Notes under the pieces: generated by a model
The model's database searches: none
The model's input: only the letters and a program-made list of their open reading frames with translations
Told to the model about the DNA's origin: nothing
Program-made: the position numbers and the translations under genes
Shown here: in pieces, positions 1 to 7,587 of the stretch
Layout: every line of letters starts with the position of its first letter
Position numbering within the stretch: the first letter of the stretch is position 1
Source of the DNA: Actinomycetales bacterium SN12
GTDB lineage: Bacteria > Actinomycetota > Actinomycetes > Actinomycetales > Microbacteriaceae
Reading direction: 5' to 3'
Length of the DNA stretch: 64,000 nucleotides
Assembly (NCBI GenBank): GCA_002837415.1
Contig: PJCV01000003.1
Location: forward strand, 186,001-250,000

Positions 1-718
1 TGCCGGGCACGTTCTGCGACGCCATCGTCACGATGAACAGCGGCAGCGCGATGCCGACGATCGACCCGACCGTGAAGGTGGGGGCGGTGAAGGTGAGGGC
101 GGGCAGCAGCACGGCCGGGTCGACGTCGGTTTCGGATGCCGCGATGCCGACCGCCACGACGACCGTCGCGGTCGCGAAGGCCGCGGGCACCGCCCAGCGC
201 GGAGCGAGCCGCGTGACGATGAGCCAGGTGAGCACCACCGGCACGACGCCCCAGGGATTCGCCACGACGCCGGTGATCGGCGCGAGGCAGAGCGGCAGGA
301 GGACGCCGGCGAGCATCGCCTGCGCGATCGACGGCGGGATCGCCGCGATGAGAGTGCCGAGGCGCGGCACGAGGGCGGTGAGCAGGATGAGCGCGGCGAC
401 GACGAGGAAGGCGCCGACCGCGGCCGGCCAGCCGCCGTCGACGACGCTGACCGCGGCGAGCAGGGCAGCGCCCGGTGTCGACCAGGCCGACGTGATCGGC
501 ATGCGGTAGCGCCAGGCGAGGATGATGCAGGCGGCGCCCATCGTGAGGCTGAGCGCCAGCAGACCGCTGGCGGCCTGGGCGGGCGTGGCGCCCACCGCGT
601 CGAGCCCGGTGAGCACGACGGCGAACGAGCTGGTGAAGCCGACCAGGGCGGTGACGATCCCGGCGGTGATCGGGCGGGATGCACGGGGTCTTCGTGCAGC
701 GGTGGATGCGGTGGTCAT
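1..718 (-). CDS. benE: BenE-type benzoate/H+ symporter, C-terminus beyond the window
   Basis: Integral membrane transporter of the BenE family, which in known members imports benzoate with protons. About 239 codons are visible and the reading frame runs open off the left edge, so the protein is cut by the window and not broken. The N-terminus is short and basic (RRPRASRPITAGIV). It is followed by regularly spaced hydrophobic helices and the family-like stretch RMPITSAWSTPGAALL near residues 70-85. The start ATG shares ATGA with the stop of the upstream response regulator, so translation is probably coupled to the two-component system. The true substrate is not shown by the sequence, and no benzoate catabolic gene lies nearby. 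Family call is firm, substrate is inference. Confidence 0.8.
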   Translation of the reverse strand, partial: MTTASTAARRPRASRPITAGIVTALVGFTSSFAVVLTGLDAVGATPAQAASGLLALSLTMGAACIILAWRYRMPITSAWSTPGAALLAAVSVVDGGWPAAVGAFLVVAALILLTALVPRLGTLIAAIPPSIAQAMLAGVLLPLCLAPITGVVANPWGVVPVVLTWLIVTRLAPRWAVPAAFATATVVVAVGIAASETDVDPAVLLPALTFTAPTFTVGSIVGIALPLFIVTMASQNVPG

Positions 719-1443
719 CGGGTGAGCCCGTGGCGGTGAGCGAGCACGATCGCCTGCACGCGGTCGCGGGCGCCGAGCTTCTGCAGCACGCGCGAGACGT
801 GAGTTTTCACCGTGGCCTCGCCGATGAAGAGCTCGCGGGCGATCTCGGCGTTGCTGCGGGCGTCGGCCATAAGCGCGAGCACCTCGGACTCGCGGTCGGT
901 GAGCGGCTCGGCGAGGACGCTCTCGCCTCGGGTCGCTGCGCCGCCTCCCTGGGTCGCTGAGCCTCCTCCCTGGGCCGCTGAGCCGCCTCCCTGGGTCGCT
1001 GAGCCTGCCGAAGCGCCGCCCGACGTCGAGAACCTCGACAGCACGCGACGGGTCACCTCGGGCGCGAGGATCCCGTCACCCGCTGCGAGTGCTCGCACGG
1101 CGGCGATCAGCTCTTCGGGGCCGGCGTTCTTCAGCAGGAAGCCCCCGGCACCGGCATCCAGAGCCTGGAACAGGTACTCGTCGCGGTCGAAGGTCGTGAC
1201 GATGGCGACCGTCGCCGCGACGGCGGGATCGGCGACGATGCGCCGGGTCGCCTCGATGCCGTCCATGTCGGGCATCTGCACATCCATCGTGATGACGTCC
1301 GGCTGCAGCTCGGCGGCGAGCCGCACGCCCTCGGCTCCGGTCGTGGCTTCGCCGACGACCTCGATGTCCGGCTGGGTGCTGAGGATCGCGCGGAAACCCG
1401 CGCGCAGCATGGCGTGATCGTCGACGAGCAGCACCCGGATCAT
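715..1443 (-). CDS. NarL/LuxR-type response regulator with repeat-expanded linker
   Basis: Cytoplasmic transcription regulator of 242 residues. The receiver domain (about 1-125) has the acidic pair DD at 8-9 and the phospho-acceptor Asp54 in MDVQMPDMDG. The LuxR-type helix-turn-helix lies at the C-terminus (LTDRESEVLALM, then GEATVKTHVSRVLQKLG). Between them is an unusual Gly/Ser/Ala/Gln linker built from seven-residue units such as SATQGGG and SAAQGGG, encoded by 21-bp tandem repeats. The start overlaps the stop of the sensor kinase gene (GTGA/ATGA type), so the two form a pair. The overlap with the downstream BenE gene suggests that the transporter belongs to the same transcript and may be part of the response. 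Target promoters cannot be told from the sequence. Confidence 0.9.
   Translation of the reverse strand: MIRVLLVDDHAMLRAGFRAILSTQPDIEVVGEATTGAEGVRLAAELQPDVITMDVQMPDMDGIEATRRIVADPAVAATVAIVTTFDRDEYLFQALDAGAGGFLLKNAGPEELIAAVRALAAGDGILAPEVTRRVLSRFSTSGGASAGSATQGGGSAAQGGGSATQGGGAATRGESVLAEPLTDRESEVLALMADARSNAEIARELFIGEATVKTHVSRVLQKLGARDRVQAIVLAHRHGLTR
930..1013. repeat. 21-bp tandem repeat, four units, inside the response regulator
   Basis: Four 21-bp units start at 930, 951, 972 and 993 (core GGGTCGCTGAGCC). The length is a multiple of three, so each unit adds seven residues (SATQGGG-like) to the linker without a frameshift. The last unit (993-1013) diverges to GAGCCTGCCGAAG and resembles the inserts seen at 20369 and 48658. 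Confidence 0.85.
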
Positions 1444-2738
1444 CGCGTCGCCGCCTCGGCGATCGCGGGCGCGGCCTGAATCGGCGCGCCGGTCGGGGCG
1501 GGCGTCGGGACGGTGACCCGCACCCGGAAGCCGCCCTGGGGCCGCGGCTGCAGCTCGATCTCGCCGCCGGATGCCAGTGCGCGTTCGCGCATGCCCAGCT
1601 GCCCCAGCCCTGGGCGCAGCACGCCGACGGTGCGGCCGGTGTTCACGATCTCGAGCTCCAGGGCATCCGCGTTCCAGCGCAGCCGGACATCCGCCGTCGC
1701 GCCCGCACCCGCGTGACGGCGGGCGTTGGTCAGCGCCTCCTGCGCGATCCGGTACAGATTCACGCCGACCGTCGACGGCATAGGGACGGGGTCGCCGATC
1801 TCGGCGTAGGCGGTCGGTAGACCGGCATCCGTCGAGGCCTGAGTGAGCCGCTCTATGTCCGCGATCCCGACGGCTGACGGCTCATCCGGCCGGCCGTCGC
1901 CGGGGTCTCGCAAGGTCTCGAGCAGCTGCCGGAAGTCGCCGATCGCCTCCCGGGAGGCGTCCTCCACGCCCGACAGCATCCGCTTCGCCTCGTCGGGATC
2001 ACGGTCGATCACCAGACGAGCCGCGCCGGCCTGCACGCCCATCACCGACACGTGGTGCGCGACGACATCGTGCAGCTCGCGGGCGATCCGCACTCGGTCG
2101 AGGGCGACGGCCTGCGCTGCGGTGATCTCGCGCTCGGCCTCGAGTTCGCGGGTGCGCTCTTCCAGAGCGAATCGCTGAGCCGCGGCGTGGAACGAGCGCT
2201 CGCCGAAGTAGTAGGCCCCGCCGAAATACAGCACGTTGATCAGCAGGTTAAGCATCATGAACGCGACGAACGGCGAGAACAGTCCGGCGGCGACGTCAGC
2301 CTTGTCGGCTTCGTCGATCGCATCGCGGTACATCACGATGAGCAGCCAGACGAACATGCCGAGGATGATCCCGGCGCGTACGAAGAACGCGCGCCGGCGG
2401 TCGTTCATCCAGGCGCCCACGGTGTACAGCGCGATGAACATGGCGATGTTGGTCGCGTACACCTCGGGGACGCGCAGGGTGACGCTGGTGAACATGACCA
2501 GCGCGATGACGACGGCGACCAGAGCCGGATACCGCCGTCGCACGATCAGGGGAGCCGAGACGCCCACGGCCACCAGCAGCGCCCAGGAGAGCGGTGCCTG
2601 CTCGTCATGGTAGAGGCCCGAGATGCTCGACAGCGCCGCGCTGATGACCGCCCCGACCAGCATGACCACGGCGAGCAGCAGGTCCTGTCGCCGGTCGCGG
2701 TCGGTCAGAGTGCGAGTGAAGACGGCGGACTCGGGCAT
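1440..2738 (-). CDS. NarL-type sensor histidine kinase
   Basis: Membrane sensor kinase of about 432 residues. The N-terminal half carries about five hydrophobic helices with very short loops, as in intramembrane-type sensors. A coiled stretch (ALEERTRELEAEREI) leads to the HisKA_3 dimerisation motif ARELHDVVAHHVS, whose His is the expected phosphorylation site. An HATPase domain follows (ALTNARRHAGAG, then GLGQLGMRERALASGG). The start at 2738 is preferred over an in-frame ATG at 2774. TACGGT (2745-2750) lies exactly six bases before this ATG, the spacing seen at many leaderless genes here, while 2774 has neither a box nor a ribosome site. The kinase shares four bases with its response regulator. 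The signal it senses is unknown. Confidence 0.88.
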   Translation of the reverse strand: MPESAVFTRTLTDRDRRQDLLLAVVMLVGAVISAALSSISGLYHDEQAPLSWALLVAVGVSAPLIVRRRYPALVAVVIALVMFTSVTLRVPEVYATNIAMFIALYTVGAWMNDRRRAFFVRAGIILGMFVWLLIVMYRDAIDEADKADVAAGLFSPFVAFMMLNLLINVLYFGGAYYFGERSFHAAAQRFALEERTRELEAEREITAAQAVALDRVRIARELHDVVAHHVSVMGVQAGAARLVIDRDPDEAKRMLSGVEDASREAIGDFRQLLETLRDPGDGRPDEPSAVGIADIERLTQASTDAGLPTAYAEIGDPVPMPSTVGVNLYRIAQEALTNARRHAGAGATADVRLRWNADALELEIVNTGRTVGVLRPGLGQLGMRERALASGGEIELQPRPQGGFRVRVTVPTPAPTGAPIQAAPAIAEAATR

Positions 2739-2744
2739 CCCTCC

Positions 2745-2750
2745 ACCGTA
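2745..2750 (-). promoter_or_regulatory. -10 box TACGGT of the sensor kinase (leaderless)
   Basis: On the minus strand TACGGT is followed by six bases and ATG at 2738. This decides the start of the kinase and gives the two-component pair its own promoter inside the operon. Confidence 0.55.
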
Positions 2751-2807
2751 GGGCGGAGCGAGTATCGCGCGCATCCGCCGCGAGGGGGAGGATCGAGCAC
2801 GGCGGCG

Positions 2808-3632
2808 TCAGCCGTGCAGCATCCGCTCGATCACCGCGGCCACGCCGTCGTCGGCATTCGCCGCGGTGACCTCGTCGGCGGCATCGCGCACGACGTCGAT
2901 CGCGTTGCCCATCGCGACGCCGTGCCCGGCCCACTGCAGCATCTCGAGGTCGTTGAGCGCGTCGCCGAACGCGAGCACCTCGTGCGCCTCGACGCCGACC
3001 CGTCGACACACCTGAGCAAGCCCCGTCGCCTTCGTCACGCCCTGCGCCATCACCTCGACGAACGGCGCGCCCGACAGCGTGGCGGCGAAGCCCGTCAGCC
3101 CGAGGGCGTTCAGTGCCGCGAAGATCTCGTCGATCGGCACAGAGGCGTGCCGGATCACGAGCTTCAGACTCGGTGAGCCGAGCACCTCGTCGAGCGCGAC
3201 GCCGCCCATCGTCTCCGGGGCGCGCTTGTGGTCGCTCAGCTGGGCGAGTGCGGCGTACCCGTGCTGGGCGACGAATCCTTCGCCGGCATCGCGCACGCTC
3301 GCGAAGACCAGATCCGGGATGCTCTGCAGCAGCGCCCGCGCCAGCTCGCCCTGCACGTCAGCGGGGATCTCCGCCGCGAACAGGTGCTCGCCGGTCGTCA
3401 GGTGCAGGCCGTAGGCGCCGTTGCCGCACAGCGCCCACGAGTCGAACCCCGCCTGCTCGGCGATCGGCCGCAGCCCGATCGGCTGGCGGGCGGTGACCGG
3501 GATGGTCTCGATTCCGGCATCCCGAGCGGCGTCGAGAGCCGCGCGCGTGCGCGGCGACACCGCTCCCGACCCGTCGAGCAGGGTGCCGTCGAGATCGGTC
3601 GCGATGAGGCGGATGCCCGAAAGCCCGGTCAC
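2808..3632 (-). CDS. Cof-type HAD phosphatase
   Basis: Cytoplasmic HAD-superfamily hydrolase of the Cof/YbiV type, 274 residues. It is expected to remove phosphate from small sugar phosphates or nucleotides using Mg2+ and an aspartyl intermediate. Motif I is ATDLDGTLLDG (residues 12-22; the first Asp is the nucleophile). The basic residue of motif III is seen in KATGLAQVCRRVGV, and motif IV is the acidic FGDALNDLEML. The alpha/beta cap of class C2 lies between. Length fits the family (about 270). Its GTG start overlaps the stop of exonuclease III by four bases, so the two are probably translated together, although no shared pathway is obvious. The substrate is not predictable. Confidence 0.85.
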   Translation of the reverse strand: MTGLSGIRLIATDLDGTLLDGSGAVSPRTRAALDAARDAGIETIPVTARQPIGLRPIAEQAGFDSWALCGNGAYGLHLTTGEHLFAAEIPADVQGELARALLQSIPDLVFASVRDAGEGFVAQHGYAALAQLSDHKRAPETMGGVALDEVLGSPSLKLVIRHASVPIDEIFAALNALGLTGFAATLSGAPFVEVMAQGVTKATGLAQVCRRVGVEAHEVLAFGDALNDLEMLQWAGHGVAMGNAIDVVRDAADEVTAANADDGVAAVIERMLHG

Positions 3633-4474
3633 GAGAAGATCATCGGCATGTCGCCGTCGTCGTCACCACCGCCGAAGTCGAGGTCGACGACGACGGGCAC
3701 GTGGTCGCTGGGCTGCTCGCCCTTGCGCTCGTTGCGGTGGATCGACGCTCCCGTGACGGCGTCGGCGAAGGGCTTCGAGCCGAGCACGAAGTCGATGCGG
3801 ATGCCCTCGTTGCGGGGGAACTTGAGGCGCTGGTAGTCCCAGTAGGTGAATCCCTCGGGGATCAGCGGACGGACGACATCGGTGACGCCCGCCGACTCGA
3901 GGGCGAAGAACGCCTCGCGCTCGGGCTGGGACACGTGCGTAGAGAAGCCCTGCACGATGCCAGGGTCGCCGTTGTCGTGATCGAACGGGATGATGTTGAA
4001 GTCGCCGACCAGGGCGAGCGGCAGGTTCGGGTCGGCGGCGAGCTCGGCGGCCGTCGCGGTGCGCAGCGCCTCGAGCCAGTGCAGCTTGTAGTGGTAGTGC
4101 TCGTCGTTCAGCGAGCGGCCGTTGGGCACGTACAGGCTCCACACCCGCACGCCGTCCACCATCAAGCCTAGAGCGCGAGCCTCGAGCGGAGCGTCCGGGC
4201 CCTCGTGCCCCTTCGCGAACCCGGGCTGGCCGGCGAACGAGGTGCGCACGTCGGTCATCGGCAGCCGGCTCGCGATCGCGACGCCGTTCCACTGATTGAA
4301 GCCGTGCACCTCGACCTGGTAGCCGGCCTCTTCGAACGGCTCATAGGGGAACTGCTCGGGCTTGCATTTGATCTCCTGGAACGCGAGCACGTCGACGTCC
4401 TCCCGCCCGGCGAAATCGACGGCGCGCGAGACGCGGGTGCGGATCGAGTTGATGTTCCAGGTGGCCAGACGCAT
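3629..4474 (-). CDS. xthA: Exodeoxyribonuclease III (AP endonuclease)
   Basis: DNA repair nuclease of 281 residues that cuts at abasic sites and trims blocked 3' ends. The endonuclease/exonuclease/phosphatase fold is clear. It shows the start ATWNINSIRTR, metal-binding Glu in LAFQEIKCKPEQFP, VGDFNIIPFDHDNGD, the substrate-recognition stretch RIDFVLGSK, and the C-terminal catalytic DHVPVVVDL. The ATG at 4474 lies six bases after TAGGCT (4481-4486), so the transcript is predicted leaderless. The promoter-to-start string is the same as in front of hemL at 57069-57083. It is the first gene of the minus-strand run leading to the HAD phosphatase and the two-component system. Confidence 0.93.
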   Translation of the reverse strand: MRLATWNINSIRTRVSRAVDFAGREDVDVLAFQEIKCKPEQFPYEPFEEAGYQVEVHGFNQWNGVAIASRLPMTDVRTSFAGQPGFAKGHEGPDAPLEARALGLMVDGVRVWSLYVPNGRSLNDEHYHYKLHWLEALRTATAAELAADPNLPLALVGDFNIIPFDHDNGDPGIVQGFSTHVSQPEREAFFALESAGVTDVVRPLIPEGFTYWDYQRLKFPRNEGIRIDFVLGSKPFADAVTGASIHRNERKGEQPSDHVPVVVDLDFGGGDDDGDMPMIFS

Positions 4475-4480
4475 GCATCC

Positions 4481-4486
4481 AGCCTA
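4481..4486 (-). promoter_or_regulatory. -10 box TAGGCT of xthA (leaderless)
   Basis: TAGGCT, six bases (GGATGC), then ATG at 4474. The whole 15-base string is repeated in front of hemL. Confidence 0.65.
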
Positions 4487-4517
4487 TTCGCGGCGGCGGA
4501 CAGCCGCCGTCTGACGG

Positions 4518-5054
4518 CTACCGCTCCGCAGGGTCGCCCGTGCCGATGAGCACACCGCGCGCGAGCGTGTGGAAATGCCTGTTGAAGCCGAGCACGCCGG
4601 GAGTGGACCCCGGCTCCAGTTCGAGGTGGTCGACGTCGAGCGCGTCGACGACGAAGAAGTAGCGGTGGATGCCCGTTCCGGCCGGGGGAGCCGCGCCGAT
4701 GAAGCGCTCCTTGCGGGCCTCGTTCGGCAGCACGATCGCGCCGCCGGGAAGATCCGCCGCGGTGCCGTCGCTGCTGTCGAGGCGGCGCACGTCGGGAGCG
4801 ATGTCGTAGGCCGCCCAGTGCCAGAAGCCGGACCCGGTGGGGGCGTCGGGGTCGAAGCACGAGACAGCGAAGCTGAGGGTGCCGGCCGGTGGATCCGACC
4901 ACTCGAGCGTCGGGTGGCGGTCTTCGCCCGCGCGATCCGACGACCAGGCGAAGCCGGGCAGCGGCCCGCCGGCGGTGAAGTCCGGGCTGGTCAGTTCGAG
5001 CGGGGCGACCGGACGCAGCTCGGTGAGTTCGGCATAGGGATCGAATGAGAACAT
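4518..5054 (-). CDS. YbhB/YbcL-type PEBP (Raf kinase inhibitor-like) protein
   Basis: Small phosphatidylethanolamine-binding-like protein, 178 residues, usual length for the bacterial YbhB/YbcL family. The family's ligand pocket is visible in AVSCFDPDAPTGSGFWHWA (residues about 58-76), followed by the later conserved GIHRYFFVVDAL. There is no signal peptide, so it should be cytoplasmic. The biochemical role of bacterial members is not settled. The start ATG has a good Shine-Dalgarno (AGGAGG six bases upstream). It is divergent from pyrE across about 80 bases and separated from xthA by 43 bases. Confidence 0.88.
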   Translation of the reverse strand: MFSFDPYAELTELRPVAPLELTSPDFTAGGPLPGFAWSSDRAGEDRHPTLEWSDPPAGTLSFAVSCFDPDAPTGSGFWHWAAYDIAPDVRRLDSSDGTAADLPGGAIVLPNEARKERFIGAAPPAGTGIHRYFFVVDALDVDHLELEPGSTPGVLGFNRHFHTLARGVLIGTGDPAER

Positions 5055-5124
5055 GTGTGACCTCCTCGTCCCACGTTAGGCGAGCAGCGGGCATCCGGCC
5101 AGGCGGCGAACGGCGAGCGGTGAA

Positions 5125-5130
5125 TACACT
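5125..5130 (+). promoter_or_regulatory. -10 box TACACT of pyrE (leaderless)
   Basis: TACACT, seven bases (GGATGCC), then GTG at 5138. No ribosome site lies before this GTG, yet it matches the family N-terminus. Confidence 0.6.
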
Positions 5131-5137
5131 GGATGCC

Positions 5138-5698
5138 GTGACCCACCTCGCCGAAGACCGCCAGGCCCTGCTCGATCTCATCAAGGACGAGGCCGTGTTC
5201 CACGGCGACTTCACCCTCTCGAGCGGCAAGAAGGCGACGTACTACGTCGACATGCGCAAGCTGACGCTCGATCACCGCGCGGCTCCCGCGATCGGGCGCA
5301 TCATGCTCGATCTCATCAAGGGCTTCGACATCGCCGCGGTCGGCGGGCTCACGCTCGGTGCCGACCCGATCGCGAACTCGGTGATGCACGCCTCGGTGGC
5401 GACCGATCGGCCGCTCGACGCCTTCGTCGTGCGCAAGGAGCCGAAGGACCACGGCCGCGGCCGCCAGGTCGAAGGTGCCGACATCGCAGGCAAGCGGGTC
5501 GTCGTGCTCGAAGACACCTCGACCACCGGCCAGTCGGCGCTGAAGGCCGTCGAGGTGCTGCGCCGGGAGGGCGCAGAGGTGCTCGCGGTCGCCGTGATCG
5601 TCGACCGCAAGACCGGCGCACAGGCCGCGATCGAGGCCGAGGGCCTGCAGTGGCTCGCCGCTTACGACCTCGACGACCTGGGCCTCGACCCCCAGTAA
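5138..5698 (+). CDS. pyrE: Orotate phosphoribosyltransferase
   Basis: Pyrimidine biosynthesis enzyme: orotate plus PRPP gives OMP. It has 186 residues from the GTG at 5138; an open frame extends back to 5045 but overlaps the divergent gene and lacks family similarity. The substrate-binding start is DFTLSSGKKATYYVDMRKL. The PRPP loop is VVVLEDTSTTGQSALKA, with Glu-Asp in the place of the usual Asp-Asp. No other pyrimidine gene is adjacent. It is followed by a convergent gene after only four bases. Confidence 0.92.
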   Translation: MTHLAEDRQALLDLIKDEAVFHGDFTLSSGKKATYYVDMRKLTLDHRAAPAIGRIMLDLIKGFDIAAVGGLTLGADPIANSVMHASVATDRPLDAFVVRKEPKDHGRGRQVEGADIAGKRVVVLEDTSTTGQSALKAVEVLRREGAEVLAVAVIVDRKTGAQAAIEAEGLQWLAAYDLDDLGLDPQ

Positions 5699-5702
5699 TC
5701 CG

Positions 5703-6272
5703 TCAGGGGCGCTTGCCGACCGCAGCGTCGGCGACGAGCTTCGCGATGCGGGATGCCCGTGTCTCGGGGCGCTTCGCGGTCGCGATGTGCGTGAGGCCGA
5801 GCTTCTTCACCGACTTCGGGAAGCCGTTCCAGTTCTCGCGCGCGGCGGGGACGGCATCCAGAGCTGCGGCGAAGTCGTCGGGTTCGATGCCGGCCTCAGG
5901 GCCGTCGAGCATCGCCCACGATCCGTCGTCCTTCGCTGCCTCGATCGCGCGGATGCCGGCCGGAGCCATCAGCCCCGCCGCCTCGAGCTCCGCGAGCCGG
6001 GCCTTGTTCGTCGCCGCCCAGCCGCTCCCGCGGCGGCGCGGCGAGAACCACTGACCCACGGCGCTGTCGTCGAAGGTGCGCACGGGGCCGTCGATCCAGC
6101 CGAAGCAGAGCGCCTGGCGCACAGCATCCTCGTACGAGATGCCGTCCTGATGGCGGCGACGCACGTGCAGCAGCCACACGCCGCCGGCTCTCGTGTGGTT
6201 CTTCTCGAGCCAGTCGCGCCAGGTGGCGGCATCCCGAGCCGAGAGGCGCTCGCCGTCGTCGAGCGCTCCCAT
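5703..6272 (-). CDS. YdeI/OmpD-associated family protein
   Basis: Cytoplasmic protein of 189 residues in the YdeI/OmdA-like family, whose biochemical role is not established. Recognisable parts are TWRDWLEKNHTRAGGVWLL near the N-terminus, YEDAVRQALCFGWIDGPVRT in the middle (a family hallmark) and a basic C-terminal segment ending in KRP. The frame is open to 6323, but the start at 6272 is supported because its ATG overlaps the TGA of the 53-residue gene upstream (TGATG), the pattern of translational coupling. It is the last gene of the operon that begins at 7384 with a membrane protein and includes the MntR-type regulator. Confidence 0.75.
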   Translation of the reverse strand: MGALDDGERLSARDAATWRDWLEKNHTRAGGVWLLHVRRRHQDGISYEDAVRQALCFGWIDGPVRTFDDSAVGQWFSPRRRGSGWAATNKARLAELEAAGLMAPAGIRAIEAAKDDGSWAMLDGPEAGIEPDDFAAALDAVPAARENWNGFPKSVKKLGLTHIATAKRPETRASRIAKLVADAAVGKRP

Positions 6273-6433
6273 CACCGCTTCCCGCGCGGGCGGTCGTCGT
6301 CTTCCCAGGGGCCCTCGTACCACTCGCCGGCGTTGTCCTTGCGCCGCGGCTTGAGCAGCTGGATCGTCACGAGTGTCAACGACGCGAGGCCGATGCCGAT
6401 CAGCACCAGAAACAGCAGGTCGCTCTGGTTCAT
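6272..6433 (-). CDS. 53-residue single-pass membrane protein
   Basis: A short gene that is easily missed: 53 codons with a strong ribosome site (GGAGGAGA, then ATG at 6433). One hydrophobic helix spans about residues 6-27 (LLFLVLIGIGLASL), followed by a basic RRK and an acidic/aromatic tail (EWYEGPWEDDDRPRGKR). This predicts an N-out single-pass protein with a cytoplasmic tail. It sits 16 bases after the MntR-type regulator gene and overlaps the next gene by TGATG, so it is embedded in the operon. I do not recognise a family. A role in membrane assembly or regulation is only a guess. Confidence 0.7.
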   Translation of the reverse strand: MNQSDLLFLVLIGIGLASLTLVTIQLLKPRRKDNAGEWYEGPWEDDDRPRGKR

Positions 6434-6449
6434 GTCTCTCCTCCGCCGC

Positions 6450-7055
6450 TCAGCCTAGGCTGAGCCACACGGCGTCCGCCGCTCCATCCGGAAGATCGGC
6501 GGGGGCGGTGATCTCGGCACCGACGCTCACGCCGGCGTCTTCCAGCCGCTGCAGCAGCTCGGGGTCGCGATCGCTCACGCGCAGCACGCGGCCGGTGTGG
6601 CCTGCGGGAGCGTCACCGAGCAGCACGAACGGCTCGCGGATCACGTCGCCGTTCGCGTCGGGGATCGCGTCACCGTGCGGGTCGAAGCGCGGGCGTCCGA
6701 GGCGCTCGTCGATGGCATCCAGCAGCCGATCGCTGATCGTGTGCTCGAGCACCTCGGCCTCGTCGTGCACCTCGTGCCACGCATAGCCGAACTCGCGAAC
6801 CAGCCAGGTCTCGATCAGCCGGTGCCGGCGCAGCATCTGCAGGGCGCGCTCGCGCCCGGCATCCGTCAGCTTCACCGCGCCGTACGGCACGTGGGACACG
6901 AGACCCGCGGCGGCGAGCTTCTTGACCATCTCCGTGACGCTCGACGGGGCTATGCCGAGAGCGCCGGCCAGCTGCGACGGGGTGATCGGCGCGTCCTGCC
7001 ACTCAGTGTGGGAGTAGACCGTCTTGAGGTAGTCGTCGAAGGCGGGGGATGCCAC
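6450..7055 (-). CDS. mntR: DtxR/MntR-type metal-dependent regulator
   Basis: Transcription repressor of 201 residues. The N-terminal winged helix is ITPSQLAGALGIAPSSVTEM then VKKLAAAGLVSHVPYGAVKLT. The metal-binding and dimer domain is RRHRLIETWLVREFGYAWHEVHDEAEVLEH, with the His/Glu/Asp ligands of the family. The last third resembles the FeoA/SH3-like domain (AGHTGRVLRVSDRDPELLQRL). The gene starts with GTG two bases after the previous stop. About 530 bases further on is an NRAMP Mn2+ transporter with a near-perfect palindrome over its start. I therefore infer manganese control rather than iron, although the family alone does not decide the metal. Confidence 0.85.
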   Translation of the reverse strand: MASPAFDDYLKTVYSHTEWQDAPITPSQLAGALGIAPSSVTEMVKKLAAAGLVSHVPYGAVKLTDAGRERALQMLRRHRLIETWLVREFGYAWHEVHDEAEVLEHTISDRLLDAIDERLGRPRFDPHGDAIPDANGDVIREPFVLLGDAPAGHTGRVLRVSDRDPELLQRLEDAGVSVGAEITAPADLPDGAADAVWLSLG

Positions 7056-7057
7056 GG

Positions 7058-7384
7058 TCAGCTGCCCAGAGAGACCAGCACGTTGAACGCAGCGTTGCCG
7101 GCGAAGAAGAGGATCGCGAACCCGGCGAGCGCCGCGAGCAGCGAGAGACGCCCGTCGTAGTCGTTCACTCCGCGGGTGCCGATCGCGCGGGCGCGAAAGG
7201 CGAGGAACAGGGTCAGCGCGCCGAGCGCGAGCTGCACCCAGGGGCCGCCGGCCGGAAGGAGATCCGGCAGGGCGATGAGCAGCACGCCCAGGGCTCCGGC
7301 ACCCAGCGCGAACCAGGTGCTGAGCTGCATCGCGCGGCGCGCCTCGGAGTCGTCGCGGTGCTTCTTGGCGGGGGAGGAGGGCAT
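7058..7384 (-). CDS. Small three-helix membrane protein
   Basis: Protein of 108 residues with a charged N-terminus (KKHRDDSEARR) and three hydrophobic segments at about 22-42, 48-65 and 80-105. It has no catalytic motifs and no family I can name. It begins the operon: TAGGCT (7392-7397) lies seven bases before its ATG, predicting a leaderless transcript that continues into the metal regulator two bases downstream. Its place next to mntR suggests, but does not show, a link to metal or envelope homeostasis. Confidence 0.75.
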   Translation of the reverse strand: MPSSPAKKHRDDSEARRAMQLSTWFALGAGALGVLLIALPDLLPAGGPWVQLALGALTLFLAFRARAIGTRGVNDYDGRLSLLAALAGFAILFFAGNAAFNVLVSLGS

Positions 7385-7391
7385 GATTCTG

Positions 7392-7397
7392 AGCCTA
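7392..7397 (-). promoter_or_regulatory. -10 box TAGGCT of the mntR operon (leaderless)
   Basis: TAGGCT, seven bases, then ATG at 7384; no Shine-Dalgarno between. Confidence 0.6.
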
Positions 7398-7439
7398 CCC
7401 GGGGCGGGTATGCGCTCCCTCTCTGGTCAGGGTCGTGCT

Positions 7440-7475
7440 GTGGTCGTGCTCGTGGTCGTGCTCGTGGTCGTGGTC
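7440..7475. repeat. 12-bp tandem repeat, three units
   Basis: Three units of GTGGTCGTGCTC (the third ends GGTC) lie in the non-coding gap between the small membrane gene and the NRAMP gene. No open frame of note uses them. Confidence 0.75.
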
Positions 7476-7480
7476 ATGGT

Positions 7481-7568
7481 TGCGCCGAGAGCACGGGATC
7501 TCGCCGAGCGCACGGCTTATCGACGTCGACAAGGGGGACACTCGGCGAGATGTGGTGCTCTCGGCGCA
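7481..7568. repeat. Family A intergenic palindromic element, copy 1
   Basis: An 88-bp nested palindrome. The outer arms TGCGCCGAGAGCAC (7481-7494) and 7555-7568 pair over 14 bp without mismatch. The inner arms ATCTCGCCGAG (7498-7508) and 7541-7551 pair over 11 bp. The apex is about 32 bases. It shares the core CGAGAGCACGGGA...CGAG with the element at 31884-31967. It could also serve as a terminator for the gene that ends at 7588. Confidence 0.75.
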
Positions 7569-7587
7569 GGAAGGTGGGATTACGAGG

